From assembly GCA_013812805.1 (NCBI GenBank), contig JACCSV010000057.1:1-12636 (forward strand): a stretch of DNA of 12,636 nt, given 5' to 3'. The position numbers and the translations under genes were made by a program. Source of the stretch: Sphingomonas sp. (GTDB taxonomy: Bacteria > Pseudomonadota > Alphaproteobacteria > Sphingomonadales > Sphingomonadaceae). The stretch's first letter is position 1. Every line of letters begins with the position of its first letter. The notes below the pieces were generated by a model. That model did not search any database, was not told the DNA's origin, and saw nothing but the letters and a program-made list of their open reading frames with translations. Shown here piece after piece: positions 6,340 through 12,636 of the stretch.

Positions 6340-7742
6340 ATGACCAGGCCGCCCCGATGACGGCGGCCCCGGCGCGAACCGAACGGAGCGCGCAGCGCCA
6401 GCGCTCGCGCACCGGTTCCCTGACCCGGAGGATGATCGGGGTTGCCGGGCTGTGGATCGGCATCCTGCTGCTGATCGGCGGCTTTGCCCTCGACCGCGTC
6501 CTCACCCGCTCGATCGTCGACAATTTCGACGACCAGCTCGAATATGTGCTGAAAACCGCGTTGATCGCAGCGGCCGAGATCGGCCCCGACGGTGAGGTCC
6601 GCTTCAGCCGCCCGCCCGCCGACCAACGCTTTATCGAGGCTTATTCAGGGGTCTATTTCCAGGTCTCCGGCGAAGGAGCCGACACTTTTCCTTCACGCTC
6701 GCTGTGGGATCGCCGCCTGCGCGTCTCGGGCGGACATTTCGACACCGAACCGCACATCTACGACACCATGGAGTTCGCTGACGAACCGCTTCGGGTAGCG
6801 GAGCTCGACGTGATTCTGCCTGGCTCCCCCATCAGGTGGCGCTTCCAGGTCGCCCAGTCGCGCGAATTCATCGACCGCCAGATCGGCGAGCTGCGCGAGA
6901 CGCTGATCTGGAGCTTCGCGCTGCTTGGTTTCGGCTTGCTGGTGCTGGCGGCGCTGCAGACGGTTTACGGACTGTGGCCGTTGCGCCGGGTGCAGCGGGA
7001 AGTGGTGGCGATCCGTTCGGGTACTAAGGCCCGCATCTCGGACGACTTCCCCACCGAAATCCGGCCGCTGACCGAGGAAATCAACCAGCTGCTTGAGCAT
7101 AGCGAGGAGCAAGCGGAGGAAGCAAGGCGCCACGCCGGCAACCTCGCCCACGCGCTCAAGACGCCGCTGACGGTCATTACCAACGCCGCCACCGCACAGG
7201 CGCCCGACCTTGCGAACAGCGTCTGCCGGGAAGCTTTGGTGATGCGGCGGCAGGTCGACCATCACCTCGCTCGTGCGCGCGCCCTCGGCCGCCGCGCTTC
7301 GGCGCAAGCGCGCGCCTGCGTCTGGGATAGCCTTCAGGCGGTCCAGCGCGCGGTCGACCGCCTGTACGAAAACGCCACCGTCGACATTGCCGGCGACAAG
7401 GCGGCGGAGGTCCGGGTCGAGCGTCAGGACCTCGACGAGATGCTCGGCAACCTCGTCGAGAATGCCGCCAAATACGGCAATGGCCGGGTCTTCGTGACGG
7501 TTGAGAATCATGCCTCGACGATCGATATCTGTGTCGAGGACGACGGGCCGGGCATTCCCGAAGCCGATCGTGGCCTGCTGTTTTCGAGGGGCGTACGGCT
7601 CGACACGACCGGCAAGCCCGGCACCGGCCTAGGCCTCGCGATCGTTCGCGACGTTGCCGAGATCTATGGCGGTTCGGTTCGCCTGGAGGAGAGCGAGGAC
7701 CTCGGCGGGCTGCTGGCCCGGCTGACGCTTCCGGCGGGGTAG
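6336..7742 (+). CDS. PhoQ-like sensor histidine kinase
   Basis: This 468-residue membrane kinase is the cognate partner of the preceding regulator. It has a first membrane helix at about 32-50, a periplasmic sensor domain of roughly 130 residues, a second membrane helix at about 189-210, a HAMP linker, and a dimerisation helix with the phospho-accepting His272 in NLAHALKTPL, the PhoQ-type H-box. The ATPase domain shows the N-box with Asn376 (LVENAAKYG), G1 DDGPGIP (402-408) and G2 GTGLGLAIV. The TTG start at 6336 overlaps the regulator stop and has AGGA 9 bases upstream; an ATG in frame at 6357 would shorten the cytoplasmic N-terminus by seven residues and is the main alternative. The periplasmic domain contains several acidic residues, as metal- or peptide-sensing kinases do, but the ligand is unknown. 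Confidence 0.92.
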   Translation: MNDQAAPMTAAPARTERSAQRQRSRTGSLTRRMIGVAGLWIGILLLIGGFALDRVLTRSIVDNFDDQLEYVLKTALIAAAEIGPDGEVRFSRPPADQRFIEAYSGVYFQVSGEGADTFPSRSLWDRRLRVSGGHFDTEPHIYDTMEFADEPLRVAELDVILPGSPIRWRFQVAQSREFIDRQIGELRETLIWSFALLGFGLLVLAALQTVYGLWPLRRVQREVVAIRSGTKARISDDFPTEIRPLTEEINQLLEHSEEQAEEARRHAGNLAHALKTPLTVITNAATAQAPDLANSVCREALVMRRQVDHHLARARALGRRASAQARACVWDSLQAVQRAVDRLYENATVDIAGDKAAEVRVERQDLDEMLGNLVENAAKYGNGRVFVTVENHASTIDICVEDDGPGIPEADRGLLFSRGVRLDTTGKPGTGLGLAIVRDVAEIYGGSVRLEESEDLGGLLARLTLPAG

Positions 7743-7752
7743 GAAAACAGCC

Positions 7753-7779
7753 ATGCGCCAGCTAGTGGCCCGCTCGTGA
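7753..7779 (+). CDS. Possible 8-codon leader peptide (MRQLVARS) overlapping the polyprenyl synthase start
   Basis: An ATG with AGGA 8 bases upstream (at the kinase stop codon) opens eight codons and closes with TGA that overlaps the GTG start of the next gene in a GTGA junction. The downstream GTG has no convincing ribosome site of its own, so ribosomes ending this mini-ORF could re-initiate there. It is visible in sequence; expression is not shown, and a chance ORF of this length is not rare. Confidence 0.4.
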   Translation: MRQLVARS

Positions 7780-8789
7780 CCGCAACCATCTACCCGCTGA
7801 AGGCGGCGCCCGAGCCCTCTCTCGATGCGCTGTTCGACCTCGTCGCCGAGGACATGAACGGCGTCAATGCGGTTATCCTCGAACGCATGCAGAGCAAGGT
7901 CGCGCTGATTCCGGAGCTCGCCGGGCATCTGATCGCCGGCGGCGGCAAGAGGATGCGGCCGATGCTGACGCTGGCCGCGGCCCGACTGCTCGATTATTCC
8001 GGGACTCGCCACCACAAGCTCGCCGCCGCGGTCGAGTTCATCCACACCGCGACGCTGCTTCACGACGACGTGGTCGACGGCTCCGGGACCCGCCGGGGCA
8101 AACGTACGGCCAACCTGATCTGGGGCAATCCGGCGAGCGTTCTGGTCGGCGATTTTCTATTCAGCCGCGCCTTCGAGCTGATGGTCGAGGACGGCAGCCT
8201 GAAGGTGCTCAAGATCCTCAGCCGCGCCTCCAGCGTGATTGCCGAGGGCGAAGTTGAGCAGCTGACGGCGCAGCGGCGGGTCGAAACCGCCGAGGAGCAA
8301 TATCTCTCGATCATCAGCGCCAAGACCGCCGCCTTGTTCGCCGCCGCCTGCCGGGTCGCCCCGGTGGTTGCCGAAGCCGGCGAGGAAGCCGAACTCGCGC
8401 TCGATTGCTTCGGCAAGCATCTGGGCATTGCTTTCCAGCTGACCGACGACGTCATCGATTATACATCTGACTCCGAAGTGATGGGCAAGGGCGTTGGTGA
8501 CGACTTCCGGGACGGCAAGATGACCCTGCCGCTGATCCTCGCTTATGCTCGCGCCGACGAAGCGGACCGGGCGTTCTGGCGGGCCGCTGTTTCCGGGGAG
8601 CGGGCGGCCGACGAAGATCTCGCGCGCGCAATCGAGCTGATGCGCTCGAGCGGAGCGCTTGCCGATACAGTCGAGCGGGCGCGCTACTACGCTCGACGCG
8701 CTATCGATGCGCTGGCGCCGTTTCCGGCCGGCAAGGCGAAAACAGCGCTGACCGAAGCCGCGGAATTCGCGGTATCCCGCGCTTACTGA
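7776..8789 (+). CDS. ispB: Long-chain trans-polyprenyl diphosphate synthase (octaprenyl/decaprenyl, ubiquinone side chain)
   Basis: This 337-residue protein belongs to the IspB/DdsA group of all-trans prenyltransferases, which condense isopentenyl diphosphate onto allylic diphosphates to make the ubiquinone tail. It has GGGKRMRPML (55-64), the first Asp-rich motif DDVVD (97-101), RRGKRTAN, and the second motif DDVID (224-228). The residue five before the first DDxxD is Ala92, small as expected for long-chain enzymes. The chain length cannot be fixed by eye; decaprenyl (Q10) is expected if the host is a sphingomonad. The GTG start gives MTATIYPLKAAPEP, a family-like N-terminus, but it has no strong ribosome site and appears coupled to the leader ORF before it. 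The gene lies 33 bases after the kinase gene and overlaps the convergent pcs gene by 7 bases. Confidence 0.92.
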   Translation: MTATIYPLKAAPEPSLDALFDLVAEDMNGVNAVILERMQSKVALIPELAGHLIAGGGKRMRPMLTLAAARLLDYSGTRHHKLAAAVEFIHTATLLHDDVVDGSGTRRGKRTANLIWGNPASVLVGDFLFSRAFELMVEDGSLKVLKILSRASSVIAEGEVEQLTAQRRVETAEEQYLSIISAKTAALFAAACRVAPVVAEAGEEAELALDCFGKHLGIAFQLTDDVIDYTSDSEVMGKGVGDDFRDGKMTLPLILAYARADEADRAFWRAAVSGERAADEDLARAIELMRSSGALADTVERARYYARRAIDALAPFPAGKAKTALTEAAEFAVSRAY

Positions 8790-9514
8790 GGTTTGGCCCG
8801 CGCGCCGCGAGCGGTGCGCAGCAGGCCGGCTGCGATTACGACCAAGGCGCTACCCAGCGATATTGCCGCCAAGCCATTTCTCATTCCATCGCTAAGCGAC
8901 TCAACCAGCAGCGCCGGCGTCGCCAGCGCCCACAACATCGCCAGGCCGGCTAGCGGCGTTCGATGTTCCTTGACCCGAAACGGATGCACGACGTGGACCG
9001 GAGCAAAAGTCATAATCAGCAGAATGGAAACGGCGATGGCATTCACCGGCTGCCCCGACTGCAGCACGAAGAAATAGAAAGCGACGACATTCCACAGCGC
9101 CGGAAAGCCGCGGAAATAGCCGTCGTCCGTCTTCATATCGCGCCGAGCGAAGACGTAGAGCGACGAACTCAGGATTGCCGCGCACAGCGGCATCGCCAGC
9201 GCCTCGGGCAAGTAGCCGCCCCGCCAGATGAACAGCACCGGCAGGAACACGTAGGTCAGATAGTCGATGACCAGGTCGAGCGCTTCACCGTCGATCCGCG
9301 GTAACCGCTCGCGCACTTGCGCCGCCCGGGCAAGGGTTCCGTCGATGCCGTCGATGAACAGCGCCAGGAACAGCCACAGCAGGGCTTCACGCTGTTCGCC
9401 GCGCTCGATCGCGAGCAAGGCGATGAACGCGACGACCACGCCAAGCGAGGTGAAGAGGTGCACGCCCCAGGCGGCGGCGAGGGCTCCTGCACCCGGACGT
9501 GAACGATCATCCAT
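8783..9514 (-). CDS. pcs: Phosphatidylcholine synthase (CDP-alcohol phosphatidyltransferase family)
   Basis: This 243-residue, multi-helix inner-membrane protein carries the CDP-alcohol phosphatidyltransferase signature: Asp55, Asp58-Gly59, Ala62-Arg63, then Gly76, Asp80 and Asp84. The gap of 12 residues between AR and G, instead of the usual 8 or so, and the segment LDLVIDYLTYVFLP, are features I recall for bacterial Pcs, which condenses CDP-diacylglycerol with choline to give phosphatidylcholine and CMP. Length also fits Pcs (about 240). About eight hydrophobic segments are visible. The ATG at 9514 has no clear Shine-Dalgarno sequence. It is divergent from a phospholipase D-family gene, which may act on the same lipid, and convergent with ispB. 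If not Pcs, it would be another member of the same transferase family. Confidence 0.88.
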   Translation of the reverse strand: MDDRSRPGAGALAAAWGVHLFTSLGVVVAFIALLAIERGEQREALLWLFLALFIDGIDGTLARAAQVRERLPRIDGEALDLVIDYLTYVFLPVLFIWRGGYLPEALAMPLCAAILSSSLYVFARRDMKTDDGYFRGFPALWNVVAFYFFVLQSGQPVNAIAVSILLIMTFAPVHVVHPFRVKEHRTPLAGLAMLWALATPALLVESLSDGMRNGLAAISLGSALVVIAAGLLRTARGARAKPQ

Positions 9515-9553
9515 GTGCGGCTAACGACAGCACACAGTTGACCGTTCCACGTT

Positions 9554-9566
9554 GGCCGTTACGGCC
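9554..9566. promoter_or_regulatory. Palindrome between pcs and the PLD gene, possible operator
   Basis: GGCCGTTACGGCC is a perfect inverted repeat of 6 bases around a single T. It sits in the 115-base divergent gap, 40 bases from the pcs start and 64 bases before the PLD start, where a dimeric regulator could control both genes. A TTGACC hexamer at 9538-9543 could be a -35 element, but no good -10 follows. Function is inferred from position only. Confidence 0.3.
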
Positions 9567-9629
9567 TCGAAACTGGGAGCCGCAGCATCGCGTTGTGCGT
9601 GCTAGCTGTACCGCCGGAGGCTTCGCCGA

Positions 9630-11090
9630 ATGCTCGAGACTGGCCGCAATTGCTGGCGCATCGTCAAGGCCGACCGCGCCGCTGTCGTGGTCGACGCTGC
9701 GAATTACTTTGCCTTGGCGCGGCAGGCGATGCTTTGCGCCAAGTCGCAAATCCTGCTGATCGGCTGGGATTTCGATACTCGAATCTGCCTCGATTATGAC
9801 GCCGATGACGGTGCACCGAACGAGCTTGGCAAATTCCTCACCTGGCTTCCCAAGCACCGGCCGGGGTTGCAGATTCACATCCTGAAATGGGACCTTGGCG
9901 CGGTTTATCTGCTCGGGCGCGGGACCACGATCCTACGGCTGATGCGCTGGGCGCGGAGTAAGCAGATTCACTTTAAGCTCGACAGCACCCACCCGCCCGG
10001 CGCCAGCCACCATCAGAAGATCGCGGTGATCGATGACAGCCTCGCGTTCTGCGGAGGCATCGACATGACGGGGTCGCGCTGGGACACCCGCAACCACGCC
10101 GACAAGGACGAGCGCCGCCGCCGTCCGACGACAGGGCGGCGCTACCCGCCCTGGCACGACGCGACCATGGCCGTCGATGGCGCCGCCGCTGCCGCTCTTG
10201 GCGACCTGGCTCGAAAGCGGTGGGCGCTGGCCGGTGGAGATCCGCTTCCCAATCCCGAGACGGAAAGCGACCGGTGGCCTGAAGAGCTCGAGCCGCATTT
10301 CCGCGACGTCGAGGTGGCGGTGGCTCGCACTCGGGCGTCGGTGGACGGCAGCAAGCCGGTTCGGGAAATCGAAGCCCTGTACCTCGATATGATCGCCGGC
10401 GCGCAGCGCTTCGTCTACGCCGAGAACCAGTATTTCTCCTCGCGAGTCATCACCGACGCGATCTGCAAGCGGCTGGCCGAACCTGACGGGCCGGAGTTCG
10501 TGATCGTCAACCCCAAGACCAGCCAGGGCTGGCTCGACGACGAGGTGATGAGCCCCGCCCGGGCCGAGCTGATCAAGCGCGTTCGCCAATGCGACACCTA
10601 CGGCCGCTTCCGCATCTACACACCAGTGACTGCCGGCGGCGACGACATCTACGTCCATTCCAAGATTACCATCGCCGACGACCGCCAGCTGCGGGTTGGT
10701 TCGGCCAACATCAACAACCGCTCGCTTGGCTTTGACAGCGAGTGCGACCTGCTGATCGATGCCGAACGCCCCGCCAATGCCGGTGCTTCCGAAGCAATCG
10801 ACGCGCTTCGCTGCGACCTGATCGGCGAGCATCTGGGAGTGTCCCCTGAAATGGTGGCTGCACGGCTGGCCGAGACCGGGTCGCTGATCGAGGCCATCGA
10901 ATCCTTCCACGGCGGCCGCGGCCTGGCTCCATTCGAGCCAGACGAGCCGAACGACCTCGAGCGCGCGCTTGTCGAAAGTGAAATACTCGACCCGGAAAGC
11001 GCCGGCGATCCGTGCGAACCGATCGCCCGCCCCGGCTTGCTTGCCGGGCTCAAGGCGCGCTTACCGTTCAGCCGGGCATCGGCCACCTGA
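9630..11090 (+). CDS. Phospholipase D-family phosphatidyltransferase/hydrolase (two HKD motifs)
   Basis: This 486-residue protein has two intact HKD catalytic motifs: HQKIAVID with His128, Lys130, Asp135, and HSKITIAD with His343, Lys345, Asp350. Each is followed by the Gly/Ser-Asn element of the family (CGGID; GSANINNRS). The two halves form one active site that passes through a phosphohistidine. There is no N-terminal membrane helix or signal peptide, unlike ClsA cardiolipin synthases, so it resembles the soluble PLD/cardiolipin synthase-like proteins of alphaproteobacteria. Substrates could be phosphatidylcholine (hydrolysis to phosphatidic acid) or phosphatidylglycerol (cardiolipin formation); the sequence does not decide. 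GGAGG 9 bases before the ATG fixes the start. The last 80 residues are an acidic extension beyond the second HKD half (PFEPDEPNDLERALVESE), ending in a basic tail. It is divergent from pcs. Confidence 0.9.
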   Translation: MLETGRNCWRIVKADRAAVVVDAANYFALARQAMLCAKSQILLIGWDFDTRICLDYDADDGAPNELGKFLTWLPKHRPGLQIHILKWDLGAVYLLGRGTTILRLMRWARSKQIHFKLDSTHPPGASHHQKIAVIDDSLAFCGGIDMTGSRWDTRNHADKDERRRRPTTGRRYPPWHDATMAVDGAAAAALGDLARKRWALAGGDPLPNPETESDRWPEELEPHFRDVEVAVARTRASVDGSKPVREIEALYLDMIAGAQRFVYAENQYFSSRVITDAICKRLAEPDGPEFVIVNPKTSQGWLDDEVMSPARAELIKRVRQCDTYGRFRIYTPVTAGGDDIYVHSKITIADDRQLRVGSANINNRSLGFDSECDLLIDAERPANAGASEAIDALRCDLIGEHLGVSPEMVAARLAETGSLIEAIESFHGGRGLAPFEPDEPNDLERALVESEILDPESAGDPCEPIARPGLLAGLKARLPFSRASAT

Positions 11091-11143
11091 AGCCCCGCAG
11101 CACGCAGCGATCCTGTTTCCAGTCATTGCCTGCCCCGAGCGAG

Positions 11144-11159
11144 ATCAAGCTGGCTTGAT
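11144..11159. promoter_or_regulatory. Inverted repeat upstream of the NDUFS4-like gene
   Basis: ATCAAGCTGGCTTGAT pairs 7 bases on each side of a 2-base centre. It lies 54 bases after the PLD stop and 34 bases before the next start. There is no following T run, so an operator is as likely as a terminator; neither is shown. Confidence 0.3.
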
Positions 11160-11192
11160 TAAGCGCGATTCCTTTGCCACTCGCTTGGCGAG

Positions 11193-11474
11193 ATGACCAT
11201 CGCACGGATCTCCGAGCTTGACCGGCGGACGACCCAGTCGGGGAAAGCCAATTCCGGCTCCTGGCTGCTCGAATTCGAGCGCAGCGAGCCGTTGCGGCCC
11301 GACCCGCTGACGGGATGGGCGGGATCCGGCGACACCAACACTCAGGTGCGGATCAATTTCAGGACCCGCGAGGAAGCGGTTGCTTATGCCGAGCAGCACG
11401 GCTTCCCCTATCACCTGGTGCCGTCGACGCCGGTGAAGATGAAGATCCAGGCCTACGCCGACAATTTCCGCTGA
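11193..11474 (+). CDS. Complex I accessory subunit, NDUFS4 (18 kDa/AQDQ) homologue
   Basis: This 93-residue protein matches the NDUFS4-like accessory subunit of NADH:ubiquinone oxidoreductase kept in alphaproteobacteria and mitochondria. Diagnostic stretches are TQSGKANSGSWLLEFE, RPDPLTGWAGSGDTNTQVRI, FRTREEAVAYAEQHGFPYHL and the end KMKIQAYADNFR. The subunit packs on the peripheral arm near the NADH-oxidising module and stabilises it; it has no catalytic residues. As in other bacterial copies, it sits away from any nuo operon. The ATG is preceded only by a weak GGCGAG ribosome site, but the resulting N-terminus (MTIARI) is family-like. The 102 bases upstream hold the inverted repeat at 11144-11159. 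Confidence 0.92.
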   Translation: MTIARISELDRRTTQSGKANSGSWLLEFERSEPLRPDPLTGWAGSGDTNTQVRINFRTREEAVAYAEQHGFPYHLVPSTPVKMKIQAYADNFR

Positions 11475-11528
11475 TCGTCCCGCACTTGCGCAGCGACCAA
11501 GCTGAGGGCAGACTGCGCGGGCCGAGCT

Positions 11529-11534
11529 AGGGGG
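11529..11534 (+). promoter_or_regulatory. Shine-Dalgarno-like AGGGGG before the proposed CTG start of wecB
   Basis: AGGGGG ends 4 bases before the CTG at 11539. The spacing is short, but it is the only purine-rich tract near the start of the epimerase frame and it supports initiation at CTG over any codon further downstream. Confidence 0.4.
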
Positions 11535-11538
11535 AAGC

Positions 11539-12636
11539 CTGCCCGCTCCAGTAACGCTTGCAATCGGCACCCGCCCCGAAGCGATCAAGCTCGCCCCCGT
11601 CGCCGAGGCGCTGCGCGGTCGCGGGATCGAGCCGTTGCTGCTGTTTACCGGGCAGCACCCACTCGACCCGGCCGACTATCGCTTGGCAAGCTTTGCCGCG
11701 GTTCAGCTTGGCTGCCCCGGCGGTGGGGAGCCGCACGCCCATGCCGCCCGCGTCGCGGCGGCGGTGCGGCCGATGCTTGATGAAACCCGCCTGCTGATCG
11801 TTCAGGGCGATACCTCGTCGGCGCTTGGAAGCGCACTCGCAGCCGGCAGCGCGCAGGTCGCCCTTGCCCATGTCGAAGCGGGGCTGCGCTCGCATGACCG
11901 GCAGCGGCCGTGGCCGGAGGAGGAATTCCGGGTCGAGATCGATCGCCACGCGCAGCTGCTGTTCGCTCCGACCGAGCTCAGCGCAGCAAACCTGCGGCGC
12001 GAGCGGATCGGCGGAAGCATCTTCGTCACCGGCAACAGCGGCATCGATGCCGTGTCCGGTATGCAACGAGTGCGCTCGGCAGTCACGCCAGCGCCGGTGC
12101 GAGTGCCGCAATTGCTGGTCACCTGTCACCGGCGCGAAAGTTGGGGCCTGGGCCTTGCCGGCATTGCCGGTGCACTGCGCTCGATCGCCGAGCAGCGACT
12201 GGCGTCGATCGAGCTGTTGCTCCACCCCAACCCGGCGACCGCCGCCCATGTGCGTGGTCTGCTGCTTGGCTGCGATGGAATCACGCTGCGCCCGCCGCTC
12301 GGGCACGAGCAAACCATTGCGGCGATGCTGGCGGCCGATTGCGTGCTCAGCGATTCGGGCGGAATGCAGGAGGAATGTGCGGCGCTCGGAATCCCGCTGC
12401 TGGTGCTTCGCGAGCGCACCGAGCGGCCCGAGGCGATCGCCTGCGGCCGGATGACTCTGGTCGGGATCGACCCTGCGCGGATCGTCGAAGCGGTTAGACA
12501 GCTCGGCCAAGATAGAAGCCGTCCACGGGCGGGCGGTGACCTGCCTTATGGCGACGGCCGCGCAGGCGAGCGGATCGGGATTCTGGTCGAAGATTGGCTG
12601 GAAAGCGCAGGCGGCGGGTCGCACAGGGTGCAGACC
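11539..12636 (+). CDS. wecB: UDP-N-acetylglucosamine 2-epimerase (non-hydrolysing), probable CTG start, 3' end cut by window
   Basis: The open frame gives 366 residues and runs off the window, close to the usual 370-380. It converts UDP-GlcNAc to UDP-ManNAc for surface polysaccharide synthesis. Visible motifs are GTRPEAIKLAPV at the N-terminus, QGDTSS (Asp91), HVEAGLRS (Glu113), PWPEEEFR (Glu127), TCHRRES (His197) and DSGGMQEE, followed by ERTERPEA; these align by eye with E. coli WecB catalytic Asp95, Glu117, Glu131 and His213. The frame is open from a TGA at 11503, and no ATG, GTG or TTG occurs before the conserved GTRPEAIK, so a CTG at 11539 (giving MPAPVTLAIGTRP) is the best start. Relatives usually have EEANR where this has EEEFR, a small divergence in a conserved loop. 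It lies 64 bases after the complex I gene. Confidence 0.88.
   Translation, partial: MPAPVTLAIGTRPEAIKLAPVAEALRGRGIEPLLLFTGQHPLDPADYRLASFAAVQLGCPGGGEPHAHAARVAAAVRPMLDETRLLIVQGDTSSALGSALAAGSAQVALAHVEAGLRSHDRQRPWPEEEFRVEIDRHAQLLFAPTELSAANLRRERIGGSIFVTGNSGIDAVSGMQRVRSAVTPAPVRVPQLLVTCHRRESWGLGLAGIAGALRSIAEQRLASIELLLHPNPATAAHVRGLLLGCDGITLRPPLGHEQTIAAMLAADCVLSDSGGMQEECAALGIPLLVLRERTERPEAIACGRMTLVGIDPARIVEAVRQLGQDRSRPRAGGDLPYGDGRAGERIGILVEDWLESAGGGSHRVQT

Noticed and set aside
11091..11192. A possible tRNA or small RNA before the NDUFS4-like gene
   Set aside because: No cloverleaf, T-loop consensus or CCA end could be found in the stretch.
11475..11538. A frameshift joining wecB to an upstream start in another frame
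   Set aside because: The other two frames give no ATG or GTG here, and the only TTG (11486) would add a long non-family N-terminus; a CTG start explains the family-like N-terminus without assuming an error.
11527..12624. Minus-strand open frame of 365 codons
   Set aside because: It lies exactly opposite wecB, whose catalytic motifs are intact on the plus strand; the antisense product is low-complexity Arg/Ala-rich.

Overview
The window is GC-rich, densely coded DNA that looks like the chromosome of an alphaproteobacterium, most likely a member of the Sphingomonadales. The grounds are the gene set: a PEP-CTERM-type sigma-54 regulator, a long-chain polyprenyl diphosphate synthase of the ubiquinone-10 type, a mitochondrial-like NDUFS4 subunit of complex I, a phosphatidylcholine synthase, and a PepSY/OmpR-type regulator/PhoQ-like kinase trio. 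This assignment rests on remembered family resemblance, not on a search. No rRNA, tRNA, CRISPR array or insertion sequence was found, and no gap between genes reaches 300 bases.

Layout. At 1-617 is the C-terminal part of a PrsR-like activator. At 666-2258 is a TIR-transmembrane-TPR protein on the same strand. At 2367-3277 a tight operon encodes a small winged-helix protein and two DUF5985-like membrane proteins. A Uup-type ABC-F ATPase (3281-5113, minus) converges on that operon, and its linker region carries a back-to-back pair of palindromic repeat elements. At 5262-7742 come a secreted PepSY-like protein, an OmpR-family response regulator and a PhoQ-like histidine kinase. The polyprenyl synthase (7776-8789) follows the kinase closely and is preceded by an 8-codon leader ORF that overlaps its GTG start. 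A phosphatidylcholine synthase (8783-9514, minus) overlaps the polyprenyl synthase tail to tail by 7 bases and is divergent from a phospholipase D-family protein (9630-11090). The NDUFS4-like subunit (11193-11474) comes next. A nearly complete UDP-GlcNAc 2-epimerase (11539 to the window end) has no ATG, GTG or TTG start available and probably starts at CTG.

How the genes fit together. Most of the window is envelope and membrane biology: polysaccharide regulation (PrsR) and precursor supply (WecB), envelope sensing (PepSY protein and two-component system), phospholipid synthesis and turnover (Pcs, PLD), and respiratory-chain parts (quinone tail, complex I). The least explained parts are the TIR-TM-TPR protein and the winged-helix/DUF5985 operon. 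The most notable sequence-level oddities are the translated palindromic elements in uup, the probable CTG start of wecB and the leader mini-ORF before the polyprenyl synthase.
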